This document shows positions 35,601-46,684 of a DNA stretch of 64,000 nt, piece after piece. This DNA is from Mesaphorura yosii (lineage: Eukaryota; Arthropoda; Collembola; Poduromorpha; Tullbergiidae), in contig WIXG01000126.1 in NCBI GenBank assembly GCA_009869945.1, positions 1 to 64,000 of the forward strand. Reading direction: 5' to 3'. The number at the start of each line of letters is the position of its first letter. The first letter of the stretch is position 1. The translations under genes and the position numbers were made by a program. The notes below the pieces were generated by a model. It searched no databases and had not been told where the DNA came from. It worked only from the letters and a program-made list of their open reading frames with translations.

Positions 35601-38600
35601 TTCTGTGTCATCGCGGGTCGTGCTGCAACCAAGAATACGAACACGCACTTACTTTGAATCACCTCTGTAATGGGACTGTGTGGCCCACGAAGGTGTTATT
35701 TTATGTCCTTCTCTCACACTTGTGAGAGCGGTCCATATTGTCCTGGGAGAAAGTAAGTTTAGGTTGCGCGTTTTACCTCAACAGTTTTCCTAAGAATCAG
35801 CTATAAACGGGCCAAGTTCCCATTTAATTTAATCACAAATGCAATGCGAAAAATGCAGGCAGTATTTGACTGATAAAACATAACTGTACTTAGAAGTTAC
35901 TCTGCAATAACGAAATAATAACACATGAGCTTATTCTAAATATTATTGTACGTGTGTGAGACGCCGGAGTGCGAAGGCGAAAAACAGTAAGAAAATCATA
36001 AAAATAAATCCGTAAAATTTTTATGTCCAATTCCATTTCATTGCCCAAATCTTTTCACAACCTGCCTCAGCCGCTTAGCCGTCTTAACCCATGCACATGC
36101 TTAACGTGTCAAATGGCTGGCCTCGTACTGGAAGTTTCCCTGAATCAGGTTAAAACACTCGCGTATAATTTGATTATGCAAAGGCAAATACGTAATAAAT
36201 GGCACGTTATCCGTGCCCGTGCAGCCCAGATAAACACCACACAAACCCGAGAAGAGGATTGAAACTGCTCGAAAAGCGGCATTTGTGTAAAGAATATTGC
36301 CTCAAAGTTCATTTTATTGGGTTCGAGAAAGTTTGTTGTTCTGGTCTGCAGCAAGAAACTAGAATTGAGTTTGACGACTGCCCAGCCTCAGTTGGGCCTG
36401 GAAATTTCCTCAACGAGATTGTTTAAAACATCATTTTCCTGTTTTTGATATTTTATTACCTCTTCATTTCCTCGATTCGCGTCATTTCCTTTCTCCTTTT
36501 CATCAAAACTTTTTAAATCAACCGTTCCTTCAGTGATAATAAATTTATTATGGCCTCTGAAGCTTGGGCGAGCACCTTGTAAAGATTTGGTCGCATTGTT
36601 GCTGTTGATGAAAAATACTGTCGTAAAGGGTTAATTATTTATTACGATCTTCGCAGCTGCTGCTCCCGTCGCCAGACAGACGCTCTGCATCGAACGGAAA
36701 CGCGCTATGCTGTGTATCGAAAAGTTTGGAATGGCTCTGGCTCAATACAAACACGGTTTGTATTCAGATCGCGCCCAGTCCCTCTTGGCCAGACAGAAAG
36801 TTTTGAACGACAAAAGTGAAACTTTCGAATACCAGTTTGATATTTCCTCATTTTATAACTTTCGACATTCGCTAGTCGCGTAATAACCTTAGGCCTTTGT
36901 AATTTTTGAGACCACACAATGTCTTCCGCCCTGCGCTAGCAGCATATTTCACATAAATCCACATGCTACTGTGAAGGTGCCCAGGAAAGCTCTTTTGACT
37001 AGTTAGCACCATAAAATGTATGCTAACGACATGTACATGCATCATGGAATGAATATTCATAAAGACTCATCGTGTTACACAGTTCAACAAATTTAGCAAA
37101 GATCTTGCAGGAGGTAATGAAGGGGAAGGCAAGGTGAAAGAAAAGAAACCCAGTCGCTCAAGCTCGGTGTCTTTTTCTTCTTCTTTTCCCGTTGCTGCTA
37201 TCATCACAGAGTCGAGTAACACTCAAACTCACGTTTTAAGTTTCATCCGTGTTTTGCGGCAAATTTCGTGCCATTATCACATGCATCGTGCATGTGAGGC
37301 CGCCCTGATGATAATGACGGGCATAATTTTCAAAGGAATTCGAATTTGTCGATTCCTATCGCAATGGGTACGTACGCCGAAAACCGCGGAAGGGCGAAAT
37401 GACGGACATTTTACACAGACGGATCTTTCTTGCACCGTGCCTTCGTTACACGACGCGACAAGTGATAAATGGTTTAGGCCATGATACGCGAAAACTGATT
37501 AACCAGGTTTGCGTGTAATATTTCGCGATTTAATCGATATATTGATGAGCTTGCACTAATGGGAATGGCCCAGATTCACGATGCGATGTAGCACTTCACA
37601 CGGCACGGTACAGATTTACACATGATTTCATTCTGCTCATTAGCCATGTTTTCCTACAGCAGAAATGAATTTTTATTGCCAAAATATTGATTCTACTTTC
37701 TGCTGATGGGTCGAGCAGAAGCAGTACACTCGCATTCAAGCTTGTGTGAAGCAAGCGGCGAGAAAGAGGCCCAAGCGAAAGTTTGCTCAGTGGATTAGAA
37801 GTTTGAGGATGCTTTCTTAAGAAGGAGCATCTGGATAATAAATATTTGCTGCAGTTCTCAAAGTTCGAGTGTAATGAAGGCGGGATGGAGAGTGTCAAGA
37901 TATTAATAATGACGGGTGTGCGAATGCGTGCACGGAGAAGAAGGAAAGTAGGTAATGGGAAAAGGTGTGAAGATTTTTCTCATTACTCGAGCAGCATGCG
38001 GTCCACTTCATCTCCTTAATGAAGCCCATTCAGCGTAATATTACTGCTTTCACATTATCAGCAAAATTCTCTGAGATGTGCCGTACTGAAATCACTTTTA
38101 TCTGTTTGGAGCCTGCAGACTCACCATGCAGCATTTTAACGATGTTGATCCAGAATTTACAATTTGCAAGCTTGAGCTTCGTGTCTCGTGCAATTTACAT
38201 ACCCTAATCAATGAAGGTGATAAAAGTGGACTACTTACATTCGTTTTGGTAGAAGTTTGTCAGTAAAATTGTCACATCATTGAAGCAGTCCCAGTTTAAC
38301 GAAACCAAGTTGGTGTAGGACTTCTCCACCCCGCCTGAACTTGACTGCGCCTTCATCTTCGATCTGCAGACAATTATTGAACAATTAGATACCTATTCAT
38401 ATGAGTTAGAGAACTTTTGCAAGCGACATTGAGTCTTTTATCCAAATATTGCCGAAGATTCTTACCGAATTGATTCAGCGACAGCGGCCAATCCACCAGC
38501 CTGATTTTGCAGTTGAAGAAGGGCTTCAACGATCCATTCTTTCTGTAATTCAATAAAACCAAGGAAATAGTCAGTGAACTTCGGTAAAGGAAGCTGTACG

Positions 38601-41600
38601 CTACTAGTAAAAAACGAATGCCTAGCGAACTGTCGAGATTTCTGCGGGTGGATTCAAAAGAGCGATATGCATGAAGCGTCGTCCTGACAGAGAATGCATA
38701 AACTTTTGTACAACTAATTAATTAAAGCAAGCAACGTCGAAATACTTGAGAGCAGGCTTTCATATCTTTGATGCCTGCTTCATAGGAAAAGTAGAGAATA
38801 CGCATGTCTTGGCATGTAACTTAATTTCAATTGAAGAGAAACACAAATTCGGCCGAGACTCGTGCCTCACTTTTCACTTCGGGATTTAACAGTGCCTTCC
38901 CTCTCAATTTTTCACCACGATGTTCTAATCCTCAATCTTTTCATCTCAAGCAACATTTCCTCGATTCATATTATGAATTAGCAAGTAGGCTGCGTATGTG
39001 TATAAATTAATTTTGAAAGGAACGCAAGAGAATTCCCAGACTAAAAGAAAATAACTCAACTCGTGCGGTTAACCTGAACCCCCCCCCCTGAACTTCTATC
39101 TGATCATAATTTAATGTGCACATCCTACAAGGAATTAGATTCTTCAGGTAAAACCTAGATTTTTGACGCCGTGACCGCTTCAGAAACGAAACTGCAGTTA
39201 AAAATAAACACGTTAAGCCCACCAGAATATAGATTTTCTTCTGATGATTAGTCTGTTCTTGTTTCAGGGAGGTGGAAATAAGAAACGTTGGAAATTAATC
39301 CGGGATCATGTAAATTCTACGAAAATTGATGCTGTGCGGCAAAACCGAGAACCTAATTGTTCATATTACCGTTTGATGAAGCAAGAATATTAAAATCCTT
39401 TGCTGCAGTCATGGAAGGAAATAAATCTGTGCATTATACTGACTGGATCACGTCAAACGTTCGCATTTCGCGTGTGGAGTGTCTTTGTTACAGGAAAACA
39501 GTAAAATTTGCTCTTTTTCAATAAGCTCCAAGGCAAATTTCTTACTAGAATAAGCGATTTATCCACAATTTCCTTTTGTTTCGAGTCCAGTTTCATGGCG
39601 TGATAATAATCTTTCGCGAATCATGCAGCAATATTTCATCATTTTCAGATTTGAATCGCGTATATCGGCAACATACGCCGTCGGGGCATCAGCGTCCTAC
39701 TTTGTTATGGCATTTGAACAACTCGCAATTAATTCCGACGCTATTCGCAGGATACACACGCCAAATGCATGTCTGGCATGTAAATTTTGTTTACACGAGT
39801 GCGGATTGAGAGCATCATGTTAAATAGTAACGTACGCTTCGCGCCCGTCTGTTTTTGTAATTGGCAACACGACGTTTATTGTGTTTACACATCTCAATCA
39901 ACACGAGCTAGGAACAGGAAAATTGCGAACTAGAGAACTCGACTTGCAACATGACGGCCTGGCTTGGCTTGGCTGATTTTGGGCAAAACATGTCAGCATT
40001 AAAATCTCACGCAAGCACGCAGCTCGGTGAGCATGCAACTTCTATTTGAATCGGTGCAAGCCTTTTCTAGCCATTTATTCATTCATTCTTGTGTGGACAA
40101 AGTAGTATGAACGGATGCACACAGCCAGGCAGGGTACATTAATGAATTTAGTGGCATTCAAACAAAGTGACAAAAATGGACAAATGGGCAAAGTGAATAG
40201 CGAAGAGTATGCATATTTGAACAGGAGGCAATTTTATTTATGCAGAATGCACACACTCGTTGTCTGTCACAACTTGCATGCACAATAGACAGGAATGAGC
40301 GCCCAGCGTGGATTTTCGGATGGACAACCAAGCTTGATTAAAAATCCCAGTTTCGAGAACATCTGCCTTCGTGTTTGGGATAGAAACTGTGGCAGAATTG
40401 ATAGCAAATTTCGGGCTAAACACGCCCGAACTATTTACAACGAAATAAATATACTGAATGAGGAGGAAATTGAGATGACACTTTTGCTGGTTTTGCGACA
40501 CTTTGAATTCTGTGGCAGTGAATTGGCAGTGCAGTACGGCCGGACAAGAGAAAAGTAAAGCTGTCAAGCTGTCTTGTTCACTTTTCCGAATGACACAGAC
40601 TCCCTTTTGCTAATCGCACGCCACGCCAGGCGGCTGGCAGCCACGCGGTAAATCATATCAACGCGACGAGGCAGTGGAGAATTCAATCTGGACAGGTTCA
40701 TTCACGACGATGACCGATGTGCGCACTTTTCCAATTTTATTGACAGACTGTCCCACTCCGAATCTCGGCTTCACGGAACTGGGCAATGGCCAATTTCATT
40801 TTGGAAGATTTCTTTGTGAAATTATGGCCTCATAATTCTATTATACTCTTTCACCGGGCCGAGCCCCGCTGGCCTTGCAATTCGAAGTAAAATCTTGTGG
40901 GTTCATATCAGGGTTCGACCATGGTATATACCACTGGTATATCACAGAGGTAAATACCGTTAAATAATAATATGGGAAATTGACTGAAAACTGTGAAAGT
41001 GTGAAATACTGTGAAATACTATGAAACTCTAGCAAAATTGCCGCAGGTCACCAGGTGGTCGCTAAAAAATAGGAATATAGCTACTTGAGACTGGCGGTAT
41101 TTAGCTGTATTTACCAGTATTTCACAGTATTGTGCGGTATATACCGTTATTTAACAGTATAGAACAGGGTTTATCAGCAGTTTGGAATCTACCAGTATTT
41201 CACAGTGGTATGTGATGTTCTCTAAAAAAGTGGTACTTGTCGAATCCTGGTTCTTATTTGTACGACTACCACACAATGAATTGCCACCGCCATCGCGTGC
41301 TTTGGGCTAACACGGGTTCACTTTCTTTGCTCATGATGGCAAATTCAACTGTCAACTTCACCACGGACTGGAGTAGGGGAAGCGAATACCCGACGCAGAG
41401 ATCTTATTTTTCCACTTTCCATCTTTGCTCTGGAGTCTGGAGAAAAGTCGGTACACTTTTCGTCGTCTAGCTTCCTCTTTTTACGTGATTTCCCAGAAAA
41501 ATTTCTATTTTCAAACACTCCGCACCAAAAATGCAGCGGCACCTCGTGCCTCGTAAAAGAGACCAATTTTTACCGGTAATGGAAATATTGCATATTTTAC

Positions 41601-44290
41601 GTTTACGTAGTCGGCATTGTGCAAATGGTTCAATTTTACTATGCATGCGACGCAACACTCGTAAGTGCACAGCAGTAAGAGGTTAACGGCGAACGCGTTT
41701 TTTGCCCTGTCTAGGCAAAAGAAATAAATTGGCAATATGCATATTGCTGTTACCCCATTCCCATTCACCATTCTTCTTTTACACCAGTCACTTTACTTAC
41801 CTTTTACTTTCCCTCAGAAAGCTGTACACTGAACACGGACTGCTAAGCGTCGTGCAGTCAGAATGTGTACGGCAGCTCGAATGAAACGTTCATAAATTAT
41901 TTTTAGCATGAAATGCTCTTGTTTAAATTACGACCGTCCATAAATAGCCTAGCACATTGTACCTTGTCTTGTCTTTAGCATGGAATTCCGAGCTAAATCG
42001 CGTTTCGTCTCTGTTTCTTGCAATGTAGCAATTAAAGAACTGTTTCCTCGGAAGCTTCGGTCCTGTATGCATTTGCCCACACGTTTTGCTCACATTAATG
42101 TCCCGGAGCACGACGTCCGCTGAATACAGTGTCGATTACGGTATCCTTTGGCCATTTAAATTACTCGCTTCTCACTCCGAAATTAAACTTTTGTCTGTGA
42201 TAAATTTCCGAGTCCTGAAATGTGGTAAGTTTGCATCTTCCCATAATTAATTGCAAACGATTCCGAGCAATGCCTCATTAAAACGCTTCCAACCAGATCA
42301 CGGAAGGATGCAACACCGGAAAAATAGGGAAACCATCCCAAAGTTTTGTTATCGCACAAAACCATGCACATGGCGCATTTGAACTCAAGTCTGTGCATGT
42401 GCTACGAATAGGAATATGATAATCTCACATGTTCATATCTTGCAAACATTCCCGGTTAGAACGGAGCACAAAAGAACCGGCAGAGACTCACTCGGAGATT
42501 CAATAAACGGCGTGCCAACAGCTGTATTTCAGCATTCCATCGTTTTCTCCGTCGGTGGAAGTGAATCAAAACCAAAATTATATCTGAAAGCGAATGCGCT
42601 ATTAACCCGATTCCAAAAACATGACAAGGACGCACGTGCCCACTTTCTACGGTAATCAGCCATCAGAGACAATAAACGCAGATTCAACTAAACAGCCGCT
42701 TCCAATCTTGGCGGTTTTGGTCCACGTCAACTCCACTGCAAATATGACTTGACACATTCCCAGCCACAACGTGCCTTTTCCAAGGAAGAGAACACACTAC
42801 GGCGTCTATCAACACCGGTGGGCTTTCAACCAAAAGCCACGACTAATTTGTGTCACAATTACAATTGCTGATGGGTGCGACGCGCGAGAGGTGCGAACTT
42901 GCACGCACAACGTTAAACCGCAGGTTAAAGCCTATAAGTTGGGGCGGCATTGGGATTTTGCCGCAAGAAGTTTCAGCAAATTGCTTACTCCGTTTGCTTC
43001 TCCGTCTTTGTTCTTGACGAGGTCATGCATTTCAATTTCGTTAATACTCCTTCGTTGGCCTGCTTTCCGACGCTTCTGCCTTCCGTCGATCCTCTCTGCA
43101 AATATCTCCCATCTACATTCTACAGTATTCTACTTTAGGCCGGGCCAGGATCCTTTCTGTGCTTTGTGTGCTTCCTCGACACCGACCGAGGTGTTTCGGA
43201 TGGGCCATGAGAAGAAAAGGAGATCTGGAAGTGTGGAAGGCCCGAACTCGGGGTGGGACAACAAATCCGCGACACGCGATAAGAAATATTTTGAAAATTT
43301 GGTGCAACAGTAGTAGAAAAATGAAGGAAGACGAGGATGCCAGAGGAAATGACAACACAAGAATACGTAAAGAAGAGACGCGAGGATTATAATAGAAACG
43401 AGAAAATACGAAGAAAAATTCTTGTTGTATTGACACAAGCTTAGAACGCCAGCTACGGGATTTGAATATTAGCTTTCTTCCTTTCCCAGACTTATCCGTT
43501 CAATTCCTCCCTGTGTGGCTTCCATATCCAATCCGCCTATGCAGCACGCTCGCAGAAGGCGCAATATCATTTATGGGCTTACAACGACCAAAATTTTCAA
43601 TTCCCTGCTTCCTGTGCCGCCTTTCTGCCATGTCGAGCAAGGCGATGATGGGCTGGTGCTTGGCGTCACGCTTTCCGCTCAAGATAAGAATACACTGGTG
43701 AAAGTCTTCCAAGAGCTTAAAGTTTTACAGATAACCTTTTGTCACCGCGTGGCGTAGTATGCGAGGGCACGAATCCAGACATTATTATAAAAATGTTGAT
43801 CATCCTTTCTTGGAACATGTTTCTGGTTTGTTCAGTGTGTTGGCATTTCTATTATTATTCCCGTATTAAATCTGCTCCGTGTTACAACAGATCATCCACA
43901 TTTTATGCCAGTCTAAACAGGCATGCAGGTTAACTGCGAAGTCTCGGAAGTCGGAATTCTAATATCAAAGAGTGTGTGCCAAAAATGCGAGTATGCACTT
44001 AGTGCAATTTGCGCCTATGATTTGTATTGTGTGACGGAAATTTATCTGGGCAATCTTTATCGTATAGCAGAGATTTCAGGAATTTTTTGGCCTACCTGTG
44101 GCACGACTAGCGAGATGATTGCCGCGCTGAGTGATGACAAATTCAGGTCGTCCGCACTGCCCGTTGACTCGGTCCCCTGTCCCGCTGCCATCACTGTTCT
44201 CTGTCCATTTCCATTTCCACTGTTCTTGGCCGCATTGAGGCTGAGGGACGAGAGTTGCTTGAATGGACAACTCATGTTTCCTGGCTGCAT
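20648..44290 (-). CDS. GUCY1A: Soluble guanylate cyclase alpha subunit (NO receptor), 766 aa, 11 coding exons
   Basis: Alpha partner of the NO-stimulated cytosolic heterodimer that turns GTP into cGMP (fly Gycalpha99B, vertebrate GUCY1A). Exons: 44290-44096, 38542-38466, 38363-38239, 33800-33632, 33565-32809, 32535-32356, 27818-27680, 27230-27064, 21661-21518, 21438-21284 and 20840-20648. The total is 2301 nt with every junction in phase. Residues about 50-188 are the degenerate H-NOX region (ending [16 protein letters not shown]). About 312-497 is the PAS-like HNOBA region ([45 protein letters not shown]), 502-547 the signalling helix, and 549-735 the catalytic domain. Metal-binding aspartates are D565 (FSDIVGF) and D609 (ETIGDAYCV). 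[11 protein letters not shown] marks an alpha rather than a beta subunit. It is about 75-90 residues longer than typical alphas, partly from a Ser/Gly-rich insert at about 356-392. Start M1 or M6 (MSCPFKQL) both fit, and an in-frame TAA lies about 12 codons upstream. Exons 2-3 are assigned by phase and splice sites, not by clear similarity. Confidence 0.94.
22601..22630. repeat. GC-rich hairpin within a GC-rich patch
   Basis: GGTGCTAGGCT at 22601-22611 pairs with AGCCTAGCGCACC at 22618-22630 with a two-base bulge and a 6-base loop. Immediately downstream, to about 22720, the sequence stays unusually GC-rich for this intron. A second weak fold (TGCCTG / CAGGCA) occurs there. Confidence 0.5.
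23534..23548. repeat. Short (ACGT)n microsatellite
   Basis: About four tandem ACGT units within a large intron of guanylate cyclase alpha. The run is self-complementary. Confidence 0.7.
27819..32355 (-). other. Large intron 6 of guanylate cyclase alpha
   Basis: A 4.5-kb intron between the exon ending GEQSRAQ (donor CAG|GTGCCA, weak) and the exon starting [10 protein letters not shown] (acceptor TTGTTACAG). One exon-like plus-strand segment at 29318-29425 is discussed under findings. Nothing else is recognisable. Confidence 0.7.
33801..38238 (-). other. Large intron 3 of guanylate cyclase alpha
   Basis: A 4.4-kb phase-1 intron with donor GAAT|GTAAGT and acceptor TTTTCCTCAG. It is AT-rich with no recognisable gene, RNA or mobile element. 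Confidence 0.65.
39079..39088. repeat. Homopolymer run of ten C
   Basis: An isolated C10 run in AT-rich intronic DNA. It is a likely site of length polymorphism or sequencing error. Confidence 0.7.
40909..41249. mobile_element. hAT-like MITE (non-autonomous DNA transposon), 341 bp
   Basis: The left end reads CAGGGTTCGACC and the right end, reverse-complemented, CAGGATTCGACA. This gives terminal inverted repeats matching at 10 of the first 11 bases, with GTACCACT/ATACCACT matching again a little further in. The flanks GTTCATAT (40901-40908) and GTTCTTAT (41250-41257) agree at 7 of 8 positions, as expected of an 8-bp hAT-type target-site duplication. CAG-starting termini and 8-bp duplications are known hAT traits. 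The interior has no coding capacity and is built from repeated units such as TATTTCACAGTAT in both orientations. The few mismatches suggest a moderately old copy. It sits within intron 1 of guanylate cyclase alpha. Confidence 0.8.
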
Positions 44291-45105
44291 GGTTGGTTGG
44301 CTTCTCTCACTCTCGTTCTTTTATTAGTATTCTCTTGATGTTCTCTCCGCGGAATTGTTTGAGATTAAAATCTGAAAAATAGCACAAAAGAGAGTCAAGA
44401 TAAAGAAGGAAAGTCAAAAGTTGTTTGTGTGAAGATAAACAATTGTTATAGACGAAGACAGATCCGGCCGGGTATGATTTGGTATTTCTACTGAATCAGA
44501 AGTCGGTCGAGTGCGAGCACAGCACAAAGCATGGGACCTTTTCCCTCTTCTCTCGGCATTCTCGGCTCACGAGCCTCGTGCATCTTCAGCGGCCTCGCAT
44601 TGTAATGAACCACAGAATATTTTTACACGACGTGTGCTGTTGGTGTCGGCGAAAACAACTAAAACAGAATCGAAAACACACTCTGCCCTGGTCTGGCGTG
44701 TTCAGGCCTCCAGCCCATAATATAATAATATTCTCCATTTTCACGTCCTCATTCCGCTAGCCTGTGGAAACTATTCTCTTGTCATCTCGTCAATCAAGTG
44801 AAAGTTTAGCGGCGAGGTCGAACTGCACTGCACTGAACTGCACGGAGCATAAGTCAAAGTGAAAGTTTCTGATGCAATAAAATTGAGAGATATCGTTCAA
44901 TATGACCCCGTGAGTTATAAAAATTGTGAAACACTTTTACTGTGCTGCACTACGCTCGTGTATACCATCGCAATCATTTTAATGTGAAAGTTCATCAGCG
45001 CCGTTTCGTGTTTCTTGGTTCACGAAATTTAACTTGCTGTTGTGCGAAGAGGAGCAGGTTTTTTACGTCTTTAACATAAAACTGGATGCGCTTATTTATT
45101 TCGAC

Positions 45106-45300
45106 TCGGAACACGTTCACCAGCACCGCTCGTCGCCTCCGCCCGCTCCTCGGAGTGCAAGCAACGTGAACACCAAACCACATCAAAGAAGAAAATGAAG
45201 CACAGTAAGAAAGAAAATTTATACTGTATCATCATTATTATTATAAACAAACACGCCGGGCCGCGTACGCCGTGCAGGCCGACGCTGCGCCGCACTGACG
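45106..45300. promoter_or_regulatory. CpG-rich patches upstream of cyclase alpha, candidate promoter region
   Basis: Two GC/CpG-dense stretches (about 45106-45175 and 45251-45300) flank an AT-rich spacer, 0.8-1.0 kb upstream of the alpha start codon. This is only a compositional argument. No TATA box or initiator is confidently assigned. Confidence 0.25.
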
Positions 45301-46664
45301 AGAATAAAAGAAGGCCAAAATATTGCTCTGTGATGGTGTTTTTATAGCAACCTTTTCGTATTATACATATTTCCTTATCACAGCACAGATGCTGCTGCGT
45401 TTTATGATGATGCAGCCGAGGAATTTTCTCACAAGCCGCAGCCTGACAGATAAAACTTGTGGCGTGAAGAAATGGTTGTGTACTATTATTTCGGGGATAA
45501 GTTCTGCACTTTTTCGGCAGTCGGGCGGATCCTAGCTATTTTATACTCGCAAAGAGCCTCTGATGATGATTTGCGGAGTTAATATCAGTCAGATGAACAA
45601 TAGTGAGCCAGGACTGACTGCCGTAAATGAGCAGCGAAAGCAAACATAAAATCAAGTTAAGGACGACTGGAGAGAACGCGTAAGTTCGAGTGCTATTGTT
45701 GCGGATTGAATGAGCCACGCAGCCCAATAATAATCGTATATAAGCACGAGGATGCTCTTGGCTGTCAGATCAAGAATTCTTCCACTGAAATACACGCCGC
45801 CACGACGGTTTAAATCTCGCACGCGAGTTTTCCCTTTCGCTTCATCATCACCGCAGTTGTGTTTCGCAATTCAGCACAGGCACACAAAGCACAAAATATT
45901 TTGTTCTTTTGTGCTGATTGATTTGTTTGTTGTTGACAGTATCAAAGCGATTCTGCTGAAATATTGCCTGTGAATTCTGGAACCCGCGCTTACGCTCACG
46001 CTGGGACTGCACAGTCGAGAGAAAGCACGGCAGTCATAATCATTTAAACTCGAGCCCTGTCGTGGAAGTGCGTTCGTTCGGTGCACGCGCCTTTTCGCTG
46101 AGAAAGATTGACAAGCGGGCTAACCTCATCCGCCTTCCGTTCTCTTAAGTAGATTCATGCTCCTCGTCTTGTCTTGAAAGTTGATTACATAATTCAATCA
46201 CCTTGCGTGTGGGTTCAGATTGAGTTCAAGCGGCATTCCGTCCAACTCTGTTTTGTTCTACTGCGCTCAAGTTTTCCCAGAGGGCGTGAATAAATAATGA
46301 CTTGACTTGTGGTGTTTGGTTTGATCTTAAAGTCTTGGAATTCCAAAACCAAACTACAAATCCGGCATTATTCAAATGCAGGGCAGAAATTCGCTACGCG
46401 CGGGGCTGCGTGAATGTTTGCACAACAATAATAAGGAAGCGGCAACGGAAACATAAATAAAGGAATACACTGCATAATAAAAGGGCGCTCAGGCTTTCTC
46501 TTCTCGGCTCGGCTGAGTCTGTAATTCTTGGTTTTATTGTTGTAATCACCGTCATCCTTATCTCATTTCGCCTTGACTCGGCTCGACTCCCATGAAATGA
46601 TTTCTCGTGTCTCGTGTATGCATTCTGAATGCATTGCTTAAGAAAGGAAGAGAAAATTGTGGCG

Positions 46665-46684
46665 ATGATGATGATCATCATCAT
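46665..46684. repeat. Perfect 20-bp palindrome of ATG/CAT triplets
   Basis: ATGATGATGA is followed without spacer by its exact reverse complement TCATCATCAT. It was probably formed by triplet-repeat slippage. Confidence 0.7.

Larger units (their letters stand above)
38543..44095 (-). other. Large intron 1 of guanylate cyclase alpha
   Basis: A 5.55-kb intron after the first coding exon (donor CAG|GTAGGC) and before the exon starting KEWIVEALL (acceptor TTACAG). It hosts the hAT-like MITE at 40909-41249 and a run of ten C at 39079-39088. A small unrecognised alpha exon could be hidden here, since similarity in this part of the protein is weak. Confidence 0.6.

Noticed and set aside
40909-41249. 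GGTTCGA-like words resembling a tRNA T-loop
   Set aside because: They belong to the terminal inverted repeats of the MITE. No cloverleaf or acceptor stem surrounds them.
42771-43313. 180-codon plus-strand frame in alpha intron 1
   Set aside because: No domain, low-complexity mix of residues and no codon pattern distinct from neighbouring frames. Treated as a chance frame.
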